Assembly (NCBI GenBank): GCA_035574155.1
Contig: DATLZD010000068.1
Location: 1 to 6,471 of the forward strand
Reading direction: 5' to 3'
Length of the DNA: 6,471 bases
Source of the DNA: HRBIN24 sp035574155
Lineage (GTDB): Bacteria; Chloroflexota; Dehalococcoidia; SM23-28-2; HRBIN24
The notes below the pieces were generated by a model. The model saw only the letters and a list, made by a program, of their open reading frames with translations. It ran no database searches and had not been told where the DNA came from. Every line of letters begins with the position of its first letter. Position 1 is the stretch's first letter. The translations under genes were made by a program, and so were the position numbers. Positions 1 through 5,831 of the stretch are shown in pieces.

Positions 1-393
1 CAGCATGAGGGCGATGGCCTCCGGGCAGACGGGCATGTATATGGTCAGGCGGTCGCCCTTGCCCACGCCCAGGCCGCGCAGGGCAGCGGCGAGGCGCTCC
101 ACCTCTCTCCGCAACTGGGCGTAGGTGAACACCTGCCGCTCTCCCCGCTCGTTGAGGTAGACCAGGGCCGCGTGGCCGCCGCGGCCCCGCTGGACGTGGT
201 AGTCCAGGCAGTTATAGGCCAGGTTGGTCTGGCCACCCACGAACCAGCGGAAGGTGGGGGGCTGCCAGACGAAAGGCTCCTCCCACTTGCGGAACCATGG
301 CAGCTCCTCGGCGGCGCGGGCCCAGAAGGCACCCGGGTCGCGTCTCGCCTCTTCCTGCATGCGGCGCACGATGGGACTCACCAGCTCGGCCAC
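1..393 (-). CDS. Acetyl/propionyl-CoA synthetase-type acyl-CoA ligase, N-terminal part (cut by window edge)
   Basis: AMP-forming acyl-CoA synthetases activate a carboxylic acid with ATP and join it to CoA in the cytoplasm. Only the first 131 codons are present; the frame is open through base 1. The visible part matches the N-terminal cap of the acetyl/propionyl-CoA synthetase branch: an N-terminal helical stretch with a WFRKW motif (33-37), FVGGQTNLAYNCLDYHV at about 51-67, then FTYAQL and KGDRLTIYMP at 112-121. The start is GTG at 393, chosen for a strong AAGGAGG site (406-400) 6 nt upstream and because the domain begins right after it. It is the last visible gene of the leftward operon, 50 nt after the monooxygenase stop. 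The ATP-binding, acyl-pocket and CoA motifs lie outside the window, so acetate, propionate or another acid cannot be told apart. In this context it could recover acetate or propionate, or activate the pathway substrate (inference). Confidence 0.9.
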   Translation of the reverse strand, partial: MAELVSPIVRRMQEEARRDPGAFWARAAEELPWFRKWEEPFVWQPPTFRWFVGGQTNLAYNCLDYHVQRGRGGHAALVYLNERGERQVFTYAQLRREVERLAAALRGLGVGKGDRLTIYMPVCPEAIALML

Positions 394-406
394 GGCTCCC
401 CTCCTT
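394..406 (-). promoter_or_regulatory. Strong ribosome binding site of the acyl-CoA synthetase
   Basis: On the minus strand AAGGAGG (406-400) sits 6 nt before the GTG codon at 393. This is the best Shine-Dalgarno match in the operon and decides the GTG start. The rest of the 50-nt gap (394-443) shows no convincing terminator hairpin, which favours read-through from the monooxygenase gene. Confidence 0.75.
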
Positions 407-443
407 GCACAATTCGGGCACAAACGCACCCCCGAAGGCGGTC

Positions 444-2108
444 TCACGGGCAGAGGCTCGAGCTTACTGGAGCAGGCACATGGCCTGAAGCTGCCATGGC
501 GATGGCTGTAGGGTTCTCCGGCGGGGCCTGACCCCGCCAAACGACGTGCAAATCAGGCCTGAGAACCAGCAGCGAGCTCTCGTAGACCTCGATTGCGCGT
601 GGCTCCTCCAGGTGCAGAACCTCTACTGGAACGCCCAGAGCGGCAAATGCAGATTCAAGCCCTGACGTATCGTGACAACCGGTTAGATCCAGAATTGTAT
701 ACCACTCGCCTAGCACATCTTGCATGGCTCTGCCGTCGCTCAGCCACACATGTGGCAGACGAGAGCCAGGGCGGGCTGATGGCTTGTAAACATAGTAGTC
801 CGGGGCCTCACCTCCGCCTCCCTCGCTGAAGATCACAGGAGATCCCTCATACGAATAACCGAGCTCCAGTCCAAGCATGGAGCCCACATGCTTTCCGCCC
901 AGTCGAGGGTCCTGGGGGCCCGCATACCGCACCAGGTCTCCCTTGGCCTGTTCCATCTCGAGTCTGAGGTGGCGTCTCCGACGCCCCTTCGATGCCACCC
1001 AGGTTGCCGATAGCTCTCGCAGCTGAACCGCTCCCTCAAATGCCCAAGCCGAAGCCCAGGCGTTATGCACCGCGATCGGGCGCCGCTCCAGCCCATAGGA
1101 ATCAAGCAAGAGGGGCCCAGCCCAGCCTTGAAGCGCACCCACCAGCTTGAAAGCGAGATTGAAGGCGTCCCCGATGCCGCTGTTGGCCCCCAGTCCACCC
1201 CAGGGGGTCACCAGGTGGGCAGCGTCGCCCGCAAGGAAGACCCTGCCGACCCTGTACCGCTCTGCCACCAGCGCCCTTGGATGCCAGGTAAAAACGTGGG
1301 TGATTTCGAATCGAAATCGTAACCCTGTGAGGTCTCGCAATATGCTGGGCCAGTCGCTGTCGGGCGACCGTGCACTGTGAAGGATGAACTCCTGCCTGTT
1401 TCCCTGAACCACCAAGGAGGAACCATGCCCATCCAGAAAGTAGTAATGGCGGCCTTTGTACGGGATCATCTGGAAGAGGTCCGGAGACCGGAATATCACC
1501 TGCGTCAACGTTGCCTCCAGGCTCACCGGCCGGTCCATGTCGACGCCCAAGACACGGCGGATAGTGCTATGGGCTCCATCGCAGCCTATCAGGTAGCCCC
1601 CTTTTATCACTCGTTTTCCGGTGGGCCCCTCAGCTACCAACGTCACCCCGTGCAGGTCCTGGCTCAGGTCTACCGCCCTGTGAGAAAACAGAAGCGTCAC
1701 ATTGGGAAAAGCCGCAATGGCCTCGAGCAGTAACGCCTCCAGGTCATTTTGGGCCACAAGCTGATAGGGCTCCAGCGGCAAAGTCCCATCGTTGGTCGCT
1801 TCAATAGCTCGTCGGTATTCCGCCACCGATGCGCACTCCACGGTTACCACTGGCGGCTCGGCCAGTTGTCCCACAATGTATATGTTCATGGGCATCTCCG
1901 GTGGAAACCCACGTTCTCGGATCTGATCGGCCAAGCCCAGTCTGCGAAAGCATTCCATGGTTCGTGCATTCAGGCGATCCGCCCTGGGGAAAGGCTTCGT
2001 GGTCGGCTCCTGCTCGAGCAAACATACCTGCATTCCTTTGCGCGCCAGGTCCAGCGTCAGCGTGAGCCCCACGGGACCTGCGCCGACCACTATGACTTCC
2101 GTCTCCAT
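444..2108 (-). CDS. FAD-dependent aromatic-ring monooxygenase (class A, phenol / 3-hydroxyphenylpropionate hydroxylase type)
   Basis: This is a flavoprotein hydroxylase that uses NAD(P)H and O2 to add a hydroxyl group to an aromatic substrate. From the ATG at 2108 it has 554 residues, close to MhpA and near the TfdB/PCP-monooxygenase size. Visible motifs are the Rossmann GAGPVG at 9-14, a PRADRLNARTMECFRRLGL stretch around 41-59, the CDG of the DG motif at 176-178 and GDAAH of the second FAD motif at 294-298. A C-terminal thioredoxin-like domain spans about 452-528 (HVWLSDGRAMQDVLG, then LLVLRPDLHVVWRG), so the protein looks complete. The frame is open up to a GTG at 2180 inside the upstream gene. 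The ATG at 2108 puts the FAD motif directly at the N-terminus as usual; ATG 2129 is the other option. Upper-pathway ring hydroxylation is inferred from context, and the substrate is unknown. Sampled GC (about 53%) is well below the flanking genes. Confidence 0.92.
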   Translation of the reverse strand: METEVIVVGAGPVGLTLTLDLARKGMQVCLLEQEPTTKPFPRADRLNARTMECFRRLGLADQIRERGFPPEMPMNIYIVGQLAEPPVVTVECASVAEYRRAIEATNDGTLPLEPYQLVAQNDLEALLLEAIAAFPNVTLLFSHRAVDLSQDLHGVTLVAEGPTGKRVIKGGYLIGCDGAHSTIRRVLGVDMDRPVSLEATLTQVIFRSPDLFQMIPYKGRHYYFLDGHGSSLVVQGNRQEFILHSARSPDSDWPSILRDLTGLRFRFEITHVFTWHPRALVAERYRVGRVFLAGDAAHLVTPWGGLGANSGIGDAFNLAFKLVGALQGWAGPLLLDSYGLERRPIAVHNAWASAWAFEGAVQLRELSATWVASKGRRRRHLRLEMEQAKGDLVRYAGPQDPRLGGKHVGSMLGLELGYSYEGSPVIFSEGGGGEAPDYYVYKPSARPGSRLPHVWLSDGRAMQDVLGEWYTILDLTGCHDTSGLESAFAALGVPVEVLHLEEPRAIEVYESSLLVLRPDLHVVWRGQAPPENPTAIAMAASGHVPAPVSSSLCP

Positions 2109-2133
2109 CCCCCGGTTCACCCCCGACATGGAG

Positions 2134-2976
2134 CTAATGGCGAACAACACGATAGGTGGCTCGGAAGTGAAACGGGCCACCCTTCGCCATTAACTCGTCT
2201 CGCATGCCGCGCAGGGCGGAAGGGCCGCCCTCCACCAACAACAGGGTGTCACATCGGAAGTCCGGGCCCCTGGCAGCGCCAAAATACATAGCTTCCACCT
2301 GAAGGCCAGACCGCACGCTGTCCGCTATAAAGGTCGACACCTCCGCTGCGCTGACGGAGTGTCCTACTATGAGGGCACGCGTGCCAGCCACGTTTTCGAG
2401 GTGACGGGAGGCCAGGGCCCACCACCGAGCGACGGCGCCCTCGTCAATGCCGCGAGCGGCGACTGCTAGGCCAGGCACGAACTCGCGCAACACAGGCGAG
2501 CCGACTACGGCTCGGTCCCCCCTGCTTTGGCGCACCTCCTGAGCCGCCTCCAAAGTGCTGGCGCGCACTTCAAGGCGGGCTTCTGGCAAATGGCGCTGTA
2601 GCCAGTTGCGGGCGAGCTCCAAGGAGTGGTGGCCCAGCACTAAGCGCACCTGTTGCAGCCCATAACCGTCCCTCACATAGAGCGTGCAGTCAAAGGGGAG
2701 CACAGTTTCAGCTATGGGTGCTAGACTAGGGTGCCTCAGGACCTCCACGACGATGGGCGTGAAGCCCCCGGGGCTGGTCTGGATAGCGACGCAGGCAGCG
2801 TCGACCTGGCCCTTGAGGAGCCCCGTCAGGAGCTGCTCGACACTGGCAAAATAGCGCACCTCATAGGACCATTGGCAGGCCTCGGCCAGCCGGCGAAAGG
2901 CAAGCCATGCAAACGTCCCGGGCCCACCCAGGACTCCCACCCTCATCTGCTCCGACCCGAAACCTGCTGCCCCCAC
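2134..2976 (-). CDS. Prephenate-dehydratase-like protein with ACT-like C-terminus; catalytic motifs altered, function unknown
   Basis: The 280-residue product follows the full layout of a PheA-type prephenate dehydratase. RVGVLGGPGTF (12-22) opens the periplasmic-binding-like fold. VEQLLTGLLKGQVDA (46-60) and LAPIAETVLPFDCTLYVRDG (85-104) match the corresponding PDT segments, and the last ~80 residues resemble an ACT domain (DTLLLVEGG, 243-251). Key positions differ: the usual ENS/ENT-S-G block reads QTSPGG (66-71), the SHPQ block reads GHHS (115-118), and the catalytic Thr-Arg-Phe reads Ala-Arg-Trp (183-185). In the ACT part the phenylalanine-binding GALV and ESRP motifs are not recognisable. 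Ordinary prephenate dehydratase activity and Phe feedback are therefore doubtful (inference). The GTG at 2976 is chosen for GGAGGG (2987-2982) 5 nt upstream; ATG 2946 is the alternative. It lies between the aldolase and monooxygenase genes, so a catabolic or ligand-sensing role is more likely than phenylalanine synthesis. Confidence 0.85.
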   Translation of the reverse strand: MGAAGFGSEQMRVGVLGGPGTFAWLAFRRLAEACQWSYEVRYFASVEQLLTGLLKGQVDAACVAIQTSPGGFTPIVVEVLRHPSLAPIAETVLPFDCTLYVRDGYGLQQVRLVLGHHSLELARNWLQRHLPEARLEVRASTLEAAQEVRQSRGDRAVVGSPVLREFVPGLAVAARGIDEGAVARWWALASRHLENVAGTRALIVGHSVSAAEVSTFIADSVRSGLQVEAMYFGAARGPDFRCDTLLLVEGGPSALRGMRDELMAKGGPFHFRATYRVVRH

Positions 2977-2981
2977 GAGAG

Positions 2982-2987
2982 CCCTCC
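2982..2987 (-). promoter_or_regulatory. Ribosome binding site deciding the GTG start of the prephenate-dehydratase-like gene
   Basis: GGAGGG lies 5 nt before the GTG at 2976 in the 26-nt gap after the aldolase stop. The internal ATG at 2946 has only GGAG about 2 nt away, so the GTG is preferred. Confidence 0.6.
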
Positions 2988-3002
2988 ATACCTGCGGCCA
3001 AG

Positions 3003-4016
3003 TTACGGCAACGGGGATCCCCTGGCCAGCTGGGCTGCCACCTCTACAATCTTGTCCTCCTCGCCTCCCACCACCTTGCGCCTCCCCAGCTCCAGGATGA
3101 TCTGCTTGGGGTCCACCCCGAACCGCTCCGCTGCCCGGAAGGTGTGCAGCAGGAAGCTGGAGTAGACGCCGGCATAGCCCATCACCAGGCTGGGGCCGTC
3201 GATGACCTGGGGCCGCAGCATCACCGGCCGCACCGCCCCCTCCGTTACGTCCACCAGCTTCAGCCAGTCCACACCCGTCTCGTATCCCTCCAGCTCCAGC
3301 ACCGCCGCCACCACCTCCAGGGGGGCGTTGCCGGCCCCGGCCCCCAGGCCGCCGAGGCAGCCGTCCACGTAGGTGGCCCCCTCCTCCACCGCCACTAGGC
3401 TGTTGGCCACCGCCAGCCCCAGGTTGTTGTGGGCGTGGATCCCCACCGCTATGTCCAGCCCCTCCACCAGCGCCCGCACCCGCTCCCGGGTGCCGCGGGG
3501 GGTGAGGGCCCCCGCCGAGTCGGTGACGTAGACGCAGTCGGCCCCCGCCTCCTGCATGATGCGGGCCTGATGCAGCAGCTCCCCGGGACCGATCATGTGG
3601 GCCATCATCAGGAAGCCGATGGCCTCCATCCCCATCTCCTTGGCCATGCCGATGTGCTGGATGGCGATGTCGGCCTCGGTGCAGTGGGTGGCGATGCGGG
3701 CCACCCGCGCCCCACGGTCGTAGGCGGCCGCCAGCTCCTCCTTGGTGCCGATCCCCGGCAGCAGCAGCACCGCCAGCCTGGCCTGCCTCACCACCTCCGC
3801 CGCCGCCGAGAGCAGCTCCAGCTCGTCCTCCCGCGAGAAGCCGTAGTTGAAGGAGCTGCCCCCGAGCCCGTCCCCGTGGGAGATCTCGATGGTGCCCACC
3901 CCCGCCTCGTCCAGCCCCCGGGCGATGGCCACCACGCTCTCGCGGGCGAACTGGTGGGAGACGGCGTGGCTGCCGTCCCGCAGGGTGGAGTCGATGAGGC
4001 GGACCCTCCTAGCCAT
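3003..4016 (-). CDS. mhpE: 4-hydroxy-2-oxovalerate aldolase
   Basis: This cytoplasmic metal-dependent class II aldolase splits 4-hydroxy-2-oxopentanoate into pyruvate and acetaldehyde, the penultimate step of meta-cleavage pathways (DmpG/BphI/MhpE family). The 337-residue length is typical. IDSTLRDGSHAVSHQ at 8-22 carries the metal-ligand Asp14, the active-site Arg13 and the likely catalytic His17. HAHNN at 194-198 supplies the two metal-binding histidines, and GYAGVYSSFLLH at 280-291 is the C-terminal family signature with the conserved tyrosines. The start is ATG at 4016, with GAGGGGG (4029-4023) 6 nt upstream. The gene overlaps the acylating dehydrogenase by 8 nt. This fits the known aldolase-dehydrogenase complex, in which the aldehyde is passed through a channel. 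All motif residues expected for activity are present. The symbol is by family; dmpG or bphI would be equally valid. Confidence 0.97.
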   Translation of the reverse strand: MARRVRLIDSTLRDGSHAVSHQFARESVVAIARGLDEAGVGTIEISHGDGLGGSSFNYGFSREDELELLSAAAEVVRQARLAVLLLPGIGTKEELAAAYDRGARVARIATHCTEADIAIQHIGMAKEMGMEAIGFLMMAHMIGPGELLHQARIMQEAGADCVYVTDSAGALTPRGTRERVRALVEGLDIAVGIHAHNNLGLAVANSLVAVEEGATYVDGCLGGLGAGAGNAPLEVVAAVLELEGYETGVDWLKLVDVTEGAVRPVMLRPQVIDGPSLVMGYAGVYSSFLLHTFRAAERFGVDPKQIILELGRRKVVGGEEDKIVEVAAQLARGSPLP

Positions 4017-4926
4017 TAACAGCCCCCTCGCCGCTGCGCCGGGCCTCGGCCCCCGCCAGCCGCCGGCGGGCTATCTCCTCCCCCACCCGCACCGCCGCCG
4101 CCGTCATGATGTCCAGGTTGCCGGCATATGGCGGCAGGTAGTCGCCGGCCCCTTCCACCTCCAGGAAGACCGTCACCTTCTCCTCGTCGAAGACGGGCGG
4201 CACCTTCAGGCGGTAGCCGGGGACGTACCCCTGCACCCTGGCTACCGTCTCCTCGATGGCGGCGGCCACCGCCTCCCGATCGACGGCCCCGTCCAGGGCT
4301 GCATAGACGGTGTTGCGCATGAGGATGGGGGGCTCGGCCGGGTTCAGCACGATGATGGCCTTCCCCCTCTGGGCCCCGCCCACCTGCACCAGGGCCCGGG
4401 CCGTGGTGCGGGTGAACTCGTCGATGTTCTGGCGGGTGCCGGGCCCGGCGCTCTTGCTGGCGATGGTGGAGACGATCTCGGCGTAGGGGACAGGGGCCAC
4501 GGACGCGATGGCGGCCACGATGGGCACCGTGGCCTGGGCGCCGCAGGTGCCCAGGTTCAGGTTGGGCTCCGACAGCACGTCGCCGATGTTGACGTACGGA
4601 ATGACCAGCGGGCCCAGGGCGGCCGGCGTGAGGTCTACGGCCGTGACCCCCAGCTCCCTGTAGATGGGGGCATGGGCGGCATGGACCCGGGCGCTGGTGG
4701 CCTCGAAGGCCAGCTCCACCCCCAGGTCGCGGCAGCGGGCCCTGAACCCCTCTATCCCCTCCACGCTGGTCTCGTAGCCCAGGCGGCGGGCCAGGGCCAG
4801 CCCCTCCGACTGGGGGTCGATGCCCACCACCAGCACCAGCTCCAGCAGCTCGCTCCTGCGCAGCTTCAGCATCAGGTCGGTGCCGATGTTGCCCGTCCCC
4901 ACGATGGCGCAGCGCAACTTGCCCAT
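4009..4926 (-). CDS. mhpF: Acetaldehyde dehydrogenase (acylating), CoA- and NAD-dependent
   Basis: This enzyme oxidises acetaldehyde (or propanal) to acetyl-CoA (or propanoyl-CoA) with NAD+ and CoA, as the partner of the aldolase (DmpF/BphJ/MhpF family). The 305 residues are normal for the family. An N-terminal Rossmann motif GTGNIG is at 10-15 and IDPQSEGLALARRLG at 36-50. The catalytic cysteine is Cys128 in NLGTCGAQATVP. The dimerisation/substrate part holds KSAGPGTRQNIDEFT (158-172) and ends with AGNLDIMTAAA at 268-278. The ATG at 4926 sits in a purine-rich context with a GGGGG run followed by AGGGAG just before the start. The last codons overlap the aldolase start by 8 nt, so the two are probably translationally coupled in the fixed ratio a complex needs. 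The hydratase stop lies 16 nt upstream. A C-terminal tail rich in Arg, Ala and Gly after about 285 is variable in the family. Confidence 0.97.
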   Translation of the reverse strand: MGKLRCAIVGTGNIGTDLMLKLRRSELLELVLVVGIDPQSEGLALARRLGYETSVEGIEGFRARCRDLGVELAFEATSARVHAAHAPIYRELGVTAVDLTPAALGPLVIPYVNIGDVLSEPNLNLGTCGAQATVPIVAAIASVAPVPYAEIVSTIASKSAGPGTRQNIDEFTRTTARALVQVGGAQRGKAIIVLNPAEPPILMRNTVYAALDGAVDREAVAAAIEETVARVQGYVPGYRLKVPPVFDEEKVTVFLEVEGAGDYLPPYAGNLDIMTAAAVRVGEEIARRRLAGAEARRSGEGAVNG

Positions 4927-4942
4927 GCTCCCTACCCCCAGG

Positions 4943-5725
4943 CTATGCCGTCTCCAGGGACACTTCCCCCAGCTCCGGGCAGCGGGCCAGGAAGGTGCGG
5001 CCGGGTCCCAGGTCGACGGCGGCCGCCACCGCGCCCGACAGCACCACCTGCCCCCGCCGCAGCCCCTCGCCGAACTGGCAGAGGGTGTTGCACAGCCAGG
5101 CCACCGCCTCGGCCGGGTGCCCCAGGACGGCCGCCCCCGTGCCCGCAGCCGCCACCCGGCCGTCCACCAGCAGCTCCAGCCTCAGCCCCGCCAGGTCCAG
5201 GCCCTGCGGCGGCCTTCCCCCCTCCCCCAGCACGAAGCGGGCGGAGGAGGCGTTGTCGGCGATGGTGTCAGCGAGGCGGATGCGCCAGCCCTCGATGCGG
5301 CTGTCGATGACCTCCAGGGCCACGGCCACCCTCTCGGTGGCGGCCAGGACCTCGTCCCTGCCCACCCCTGGCCCCTGCAGGTCGCGGCCCAGCACGAAGG
5401 CCACCTCCGGCTCCACCCGGGGAGCGATGAGCAGCGAGCAGGAGAGCCTCTCCCCGGGGCGCAGGGCCATGCTGTCCAGCAGGTGGCCGAAGTCGGGCGT
5501 GTCGATGCCGAACATCTCCTGCATGGGCCGGCTGGTGAGGCCGATCTTCCAGCCCACCACCTGCGCCCCATCCCTCAGCTTGAGGGCGATGAGGGCCCTC
5601 TGCACCTGGTAGGCGTCGGCCACGCCTAGCTCGGGGTAGGAGTCGGTGATGGGCGGGATGGGCTGGCGCCGCCGCTCAGCCTCGTGCAGCCTGCGGGCCA
5701 GCTCCTGGGCCAGCGAGTCATCCAT
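4943..5725 (-). CDS. mhpD: 2-oxopent-4-enoate (2-hydroxypenta-2,4-dienoate) hydratase
   Basis: Adds water to 2-hydroxypenta-2,4-dienoate to give 4-hydroxy-2-oxopentanoate, the substrate of the aldolase two genes later (MhpD/DmpE/BphH/TesE family). From ATG 5725 the protein has 260 residues, the normal length. Motifs seen are VVGWKIGLTS (56-65) with the conserved Lys60, DTPDFGHL (75-82), and PRVEPEVAF (102-110), where Glu105 and Glu107 with Glu138 of ALEVIDSR form the metal site. GHPAEAVAWLCNTL (202-215) and a VVLSGA segment (227-232) follow. The frame is open upstream to 5929, but those 68 codons lack family similarity and overlap the divergent regulator, so the later ATG is used. Its Shine-Dalgarno is weak (AAGAGGGG about 13 nt away). 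It is the first gene of the leftward operon. The related 4-oxalocrotonate decarboxylase has the same fold and cannot be fully excluded, but the following dehydrogenase and aldolase favour the hydratase. Confidence 0.92.
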   Translation of the reverse strand: MDDSLAQELARRLHEAERRRQPIPPITDSYPELGVADAYQVQRALIALKLRDGAQVVGWKIGLTSRPMQEMFGIDTPDFGHLLDSMALRPGERLSCSLLIAPRVEPEVAFVLGRDLQGPGVGRDEVLAATERVAVALEVIDSRIEGWRIRLADTIADNASSARFVLGEGGRPPQGLDLAGLRLELLVDGRVAAAGTGAAVLGHPAEAVAWLCNTLCQFGEGLRRGQVVLSGAVAAAVDLGPGRTFLARCPELGEVSLETA

Positions 5726-5744
5726 GAAAGGCGGGACGCCCCTC

Positions 5745-5772
5745 TTGACAAAGGCTGTGCACGCCCTAACGT
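5745..5772 (+). promoter_or_regulatory. Candidate sigma-70-type promoter of the IclR regulator
   Basis: A perfect TTGACA (5745-5750) is followed after 16 bp by TAACGT (5767-5772), which matches only 3 of 6 positions of the -10 consensus. Transcription would start near 5779 and leave a leader of about 50 nt before the ATG at 5832. Confidence 0.4.
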
Positions 5773-5796
5773 AAGGCTGGGCCTTTTCGCCTTCAA
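5768..5796 (-). promoter_or_regulatory. Candidate promoter of the leftward catabolic operon
   Basis: On the minus strand TTGAAG (5796-5791) and TACGTT (5773-5768) are separated by 17 bp. The -35 matches 4 of 6 consensus bases and the -10 3 of 6. The start would be near 5761, giving a short leader before the hydratase ATG at 5725. Its -10 overlaps that of the opposite candidate promoter. It is a weak match on its own; placement in the only spacer of the cluster is the main support. Confidence 0.3.
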
Positions 5797-5831
5797 GGCC
5801 GTTGTCCCGCAGGGTGGGACAGGGAGGGACG

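Larger units (their letters stand above)
5728..5801. promoter_or_regulatory. Phased AAGGC repeats: candidate regulator-binding region between the divergent genes
   Basis: AAGGC occurs on the plus strand at 5728, 5751, 5773 and 5795, spaced 23, 22 and 22 bp, close to two helical turns. The middle two are identical over seven bases (AAGGCTG), and the last is AAGGCCG. Inverted copies (GCCTT) start at 5781 and 5789, so GGCCTT (5780-5785) and AAGGCC (5795-5800) form a 6-bp inverted repeat with a 9-bp centre. All copies lie inside the 106-bp spacer. The likely ligand is the adjacent IclR-family protein (inference). The repeats also overlap the candidate promoters of both transcripts. Confidence 0.45.

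Noticed and set aside
394..443. Possible terminator or separate promoter between the monooxygenase and synthetase genes
   Set aside because: No stable hairpin with a T-run and no credible -35/-10 pair; only a strong ribosome site and a short TTGTGC-like repeat are seen.
1749..2291. Plus-strand open frame of 180 codons opposite the monooxygenase start
   Set aside because: Antisense to motif-rich coding sequence (FAD-binding region and ACT-like end); no domain, no convincing ribosome site.
3847..5310. Plus-strand open frame of 487 codons across the aldolase, dehydrogenase and hydratase genes
   Set aside because: It is antisense to three well-identified genes, its product is low-complexity (Pro, Arg, Gly, His rich) with no recognisable domain, and long antisense frames are expected at about 70% GC.
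5780..5800. GGCCTT/AAGGCC hairpin as a terminator or attenuator
   Set aside because: Short 6-bp arms with no following T-run in either direction and a location between divergent starts; better read as part of a protein-binding site.
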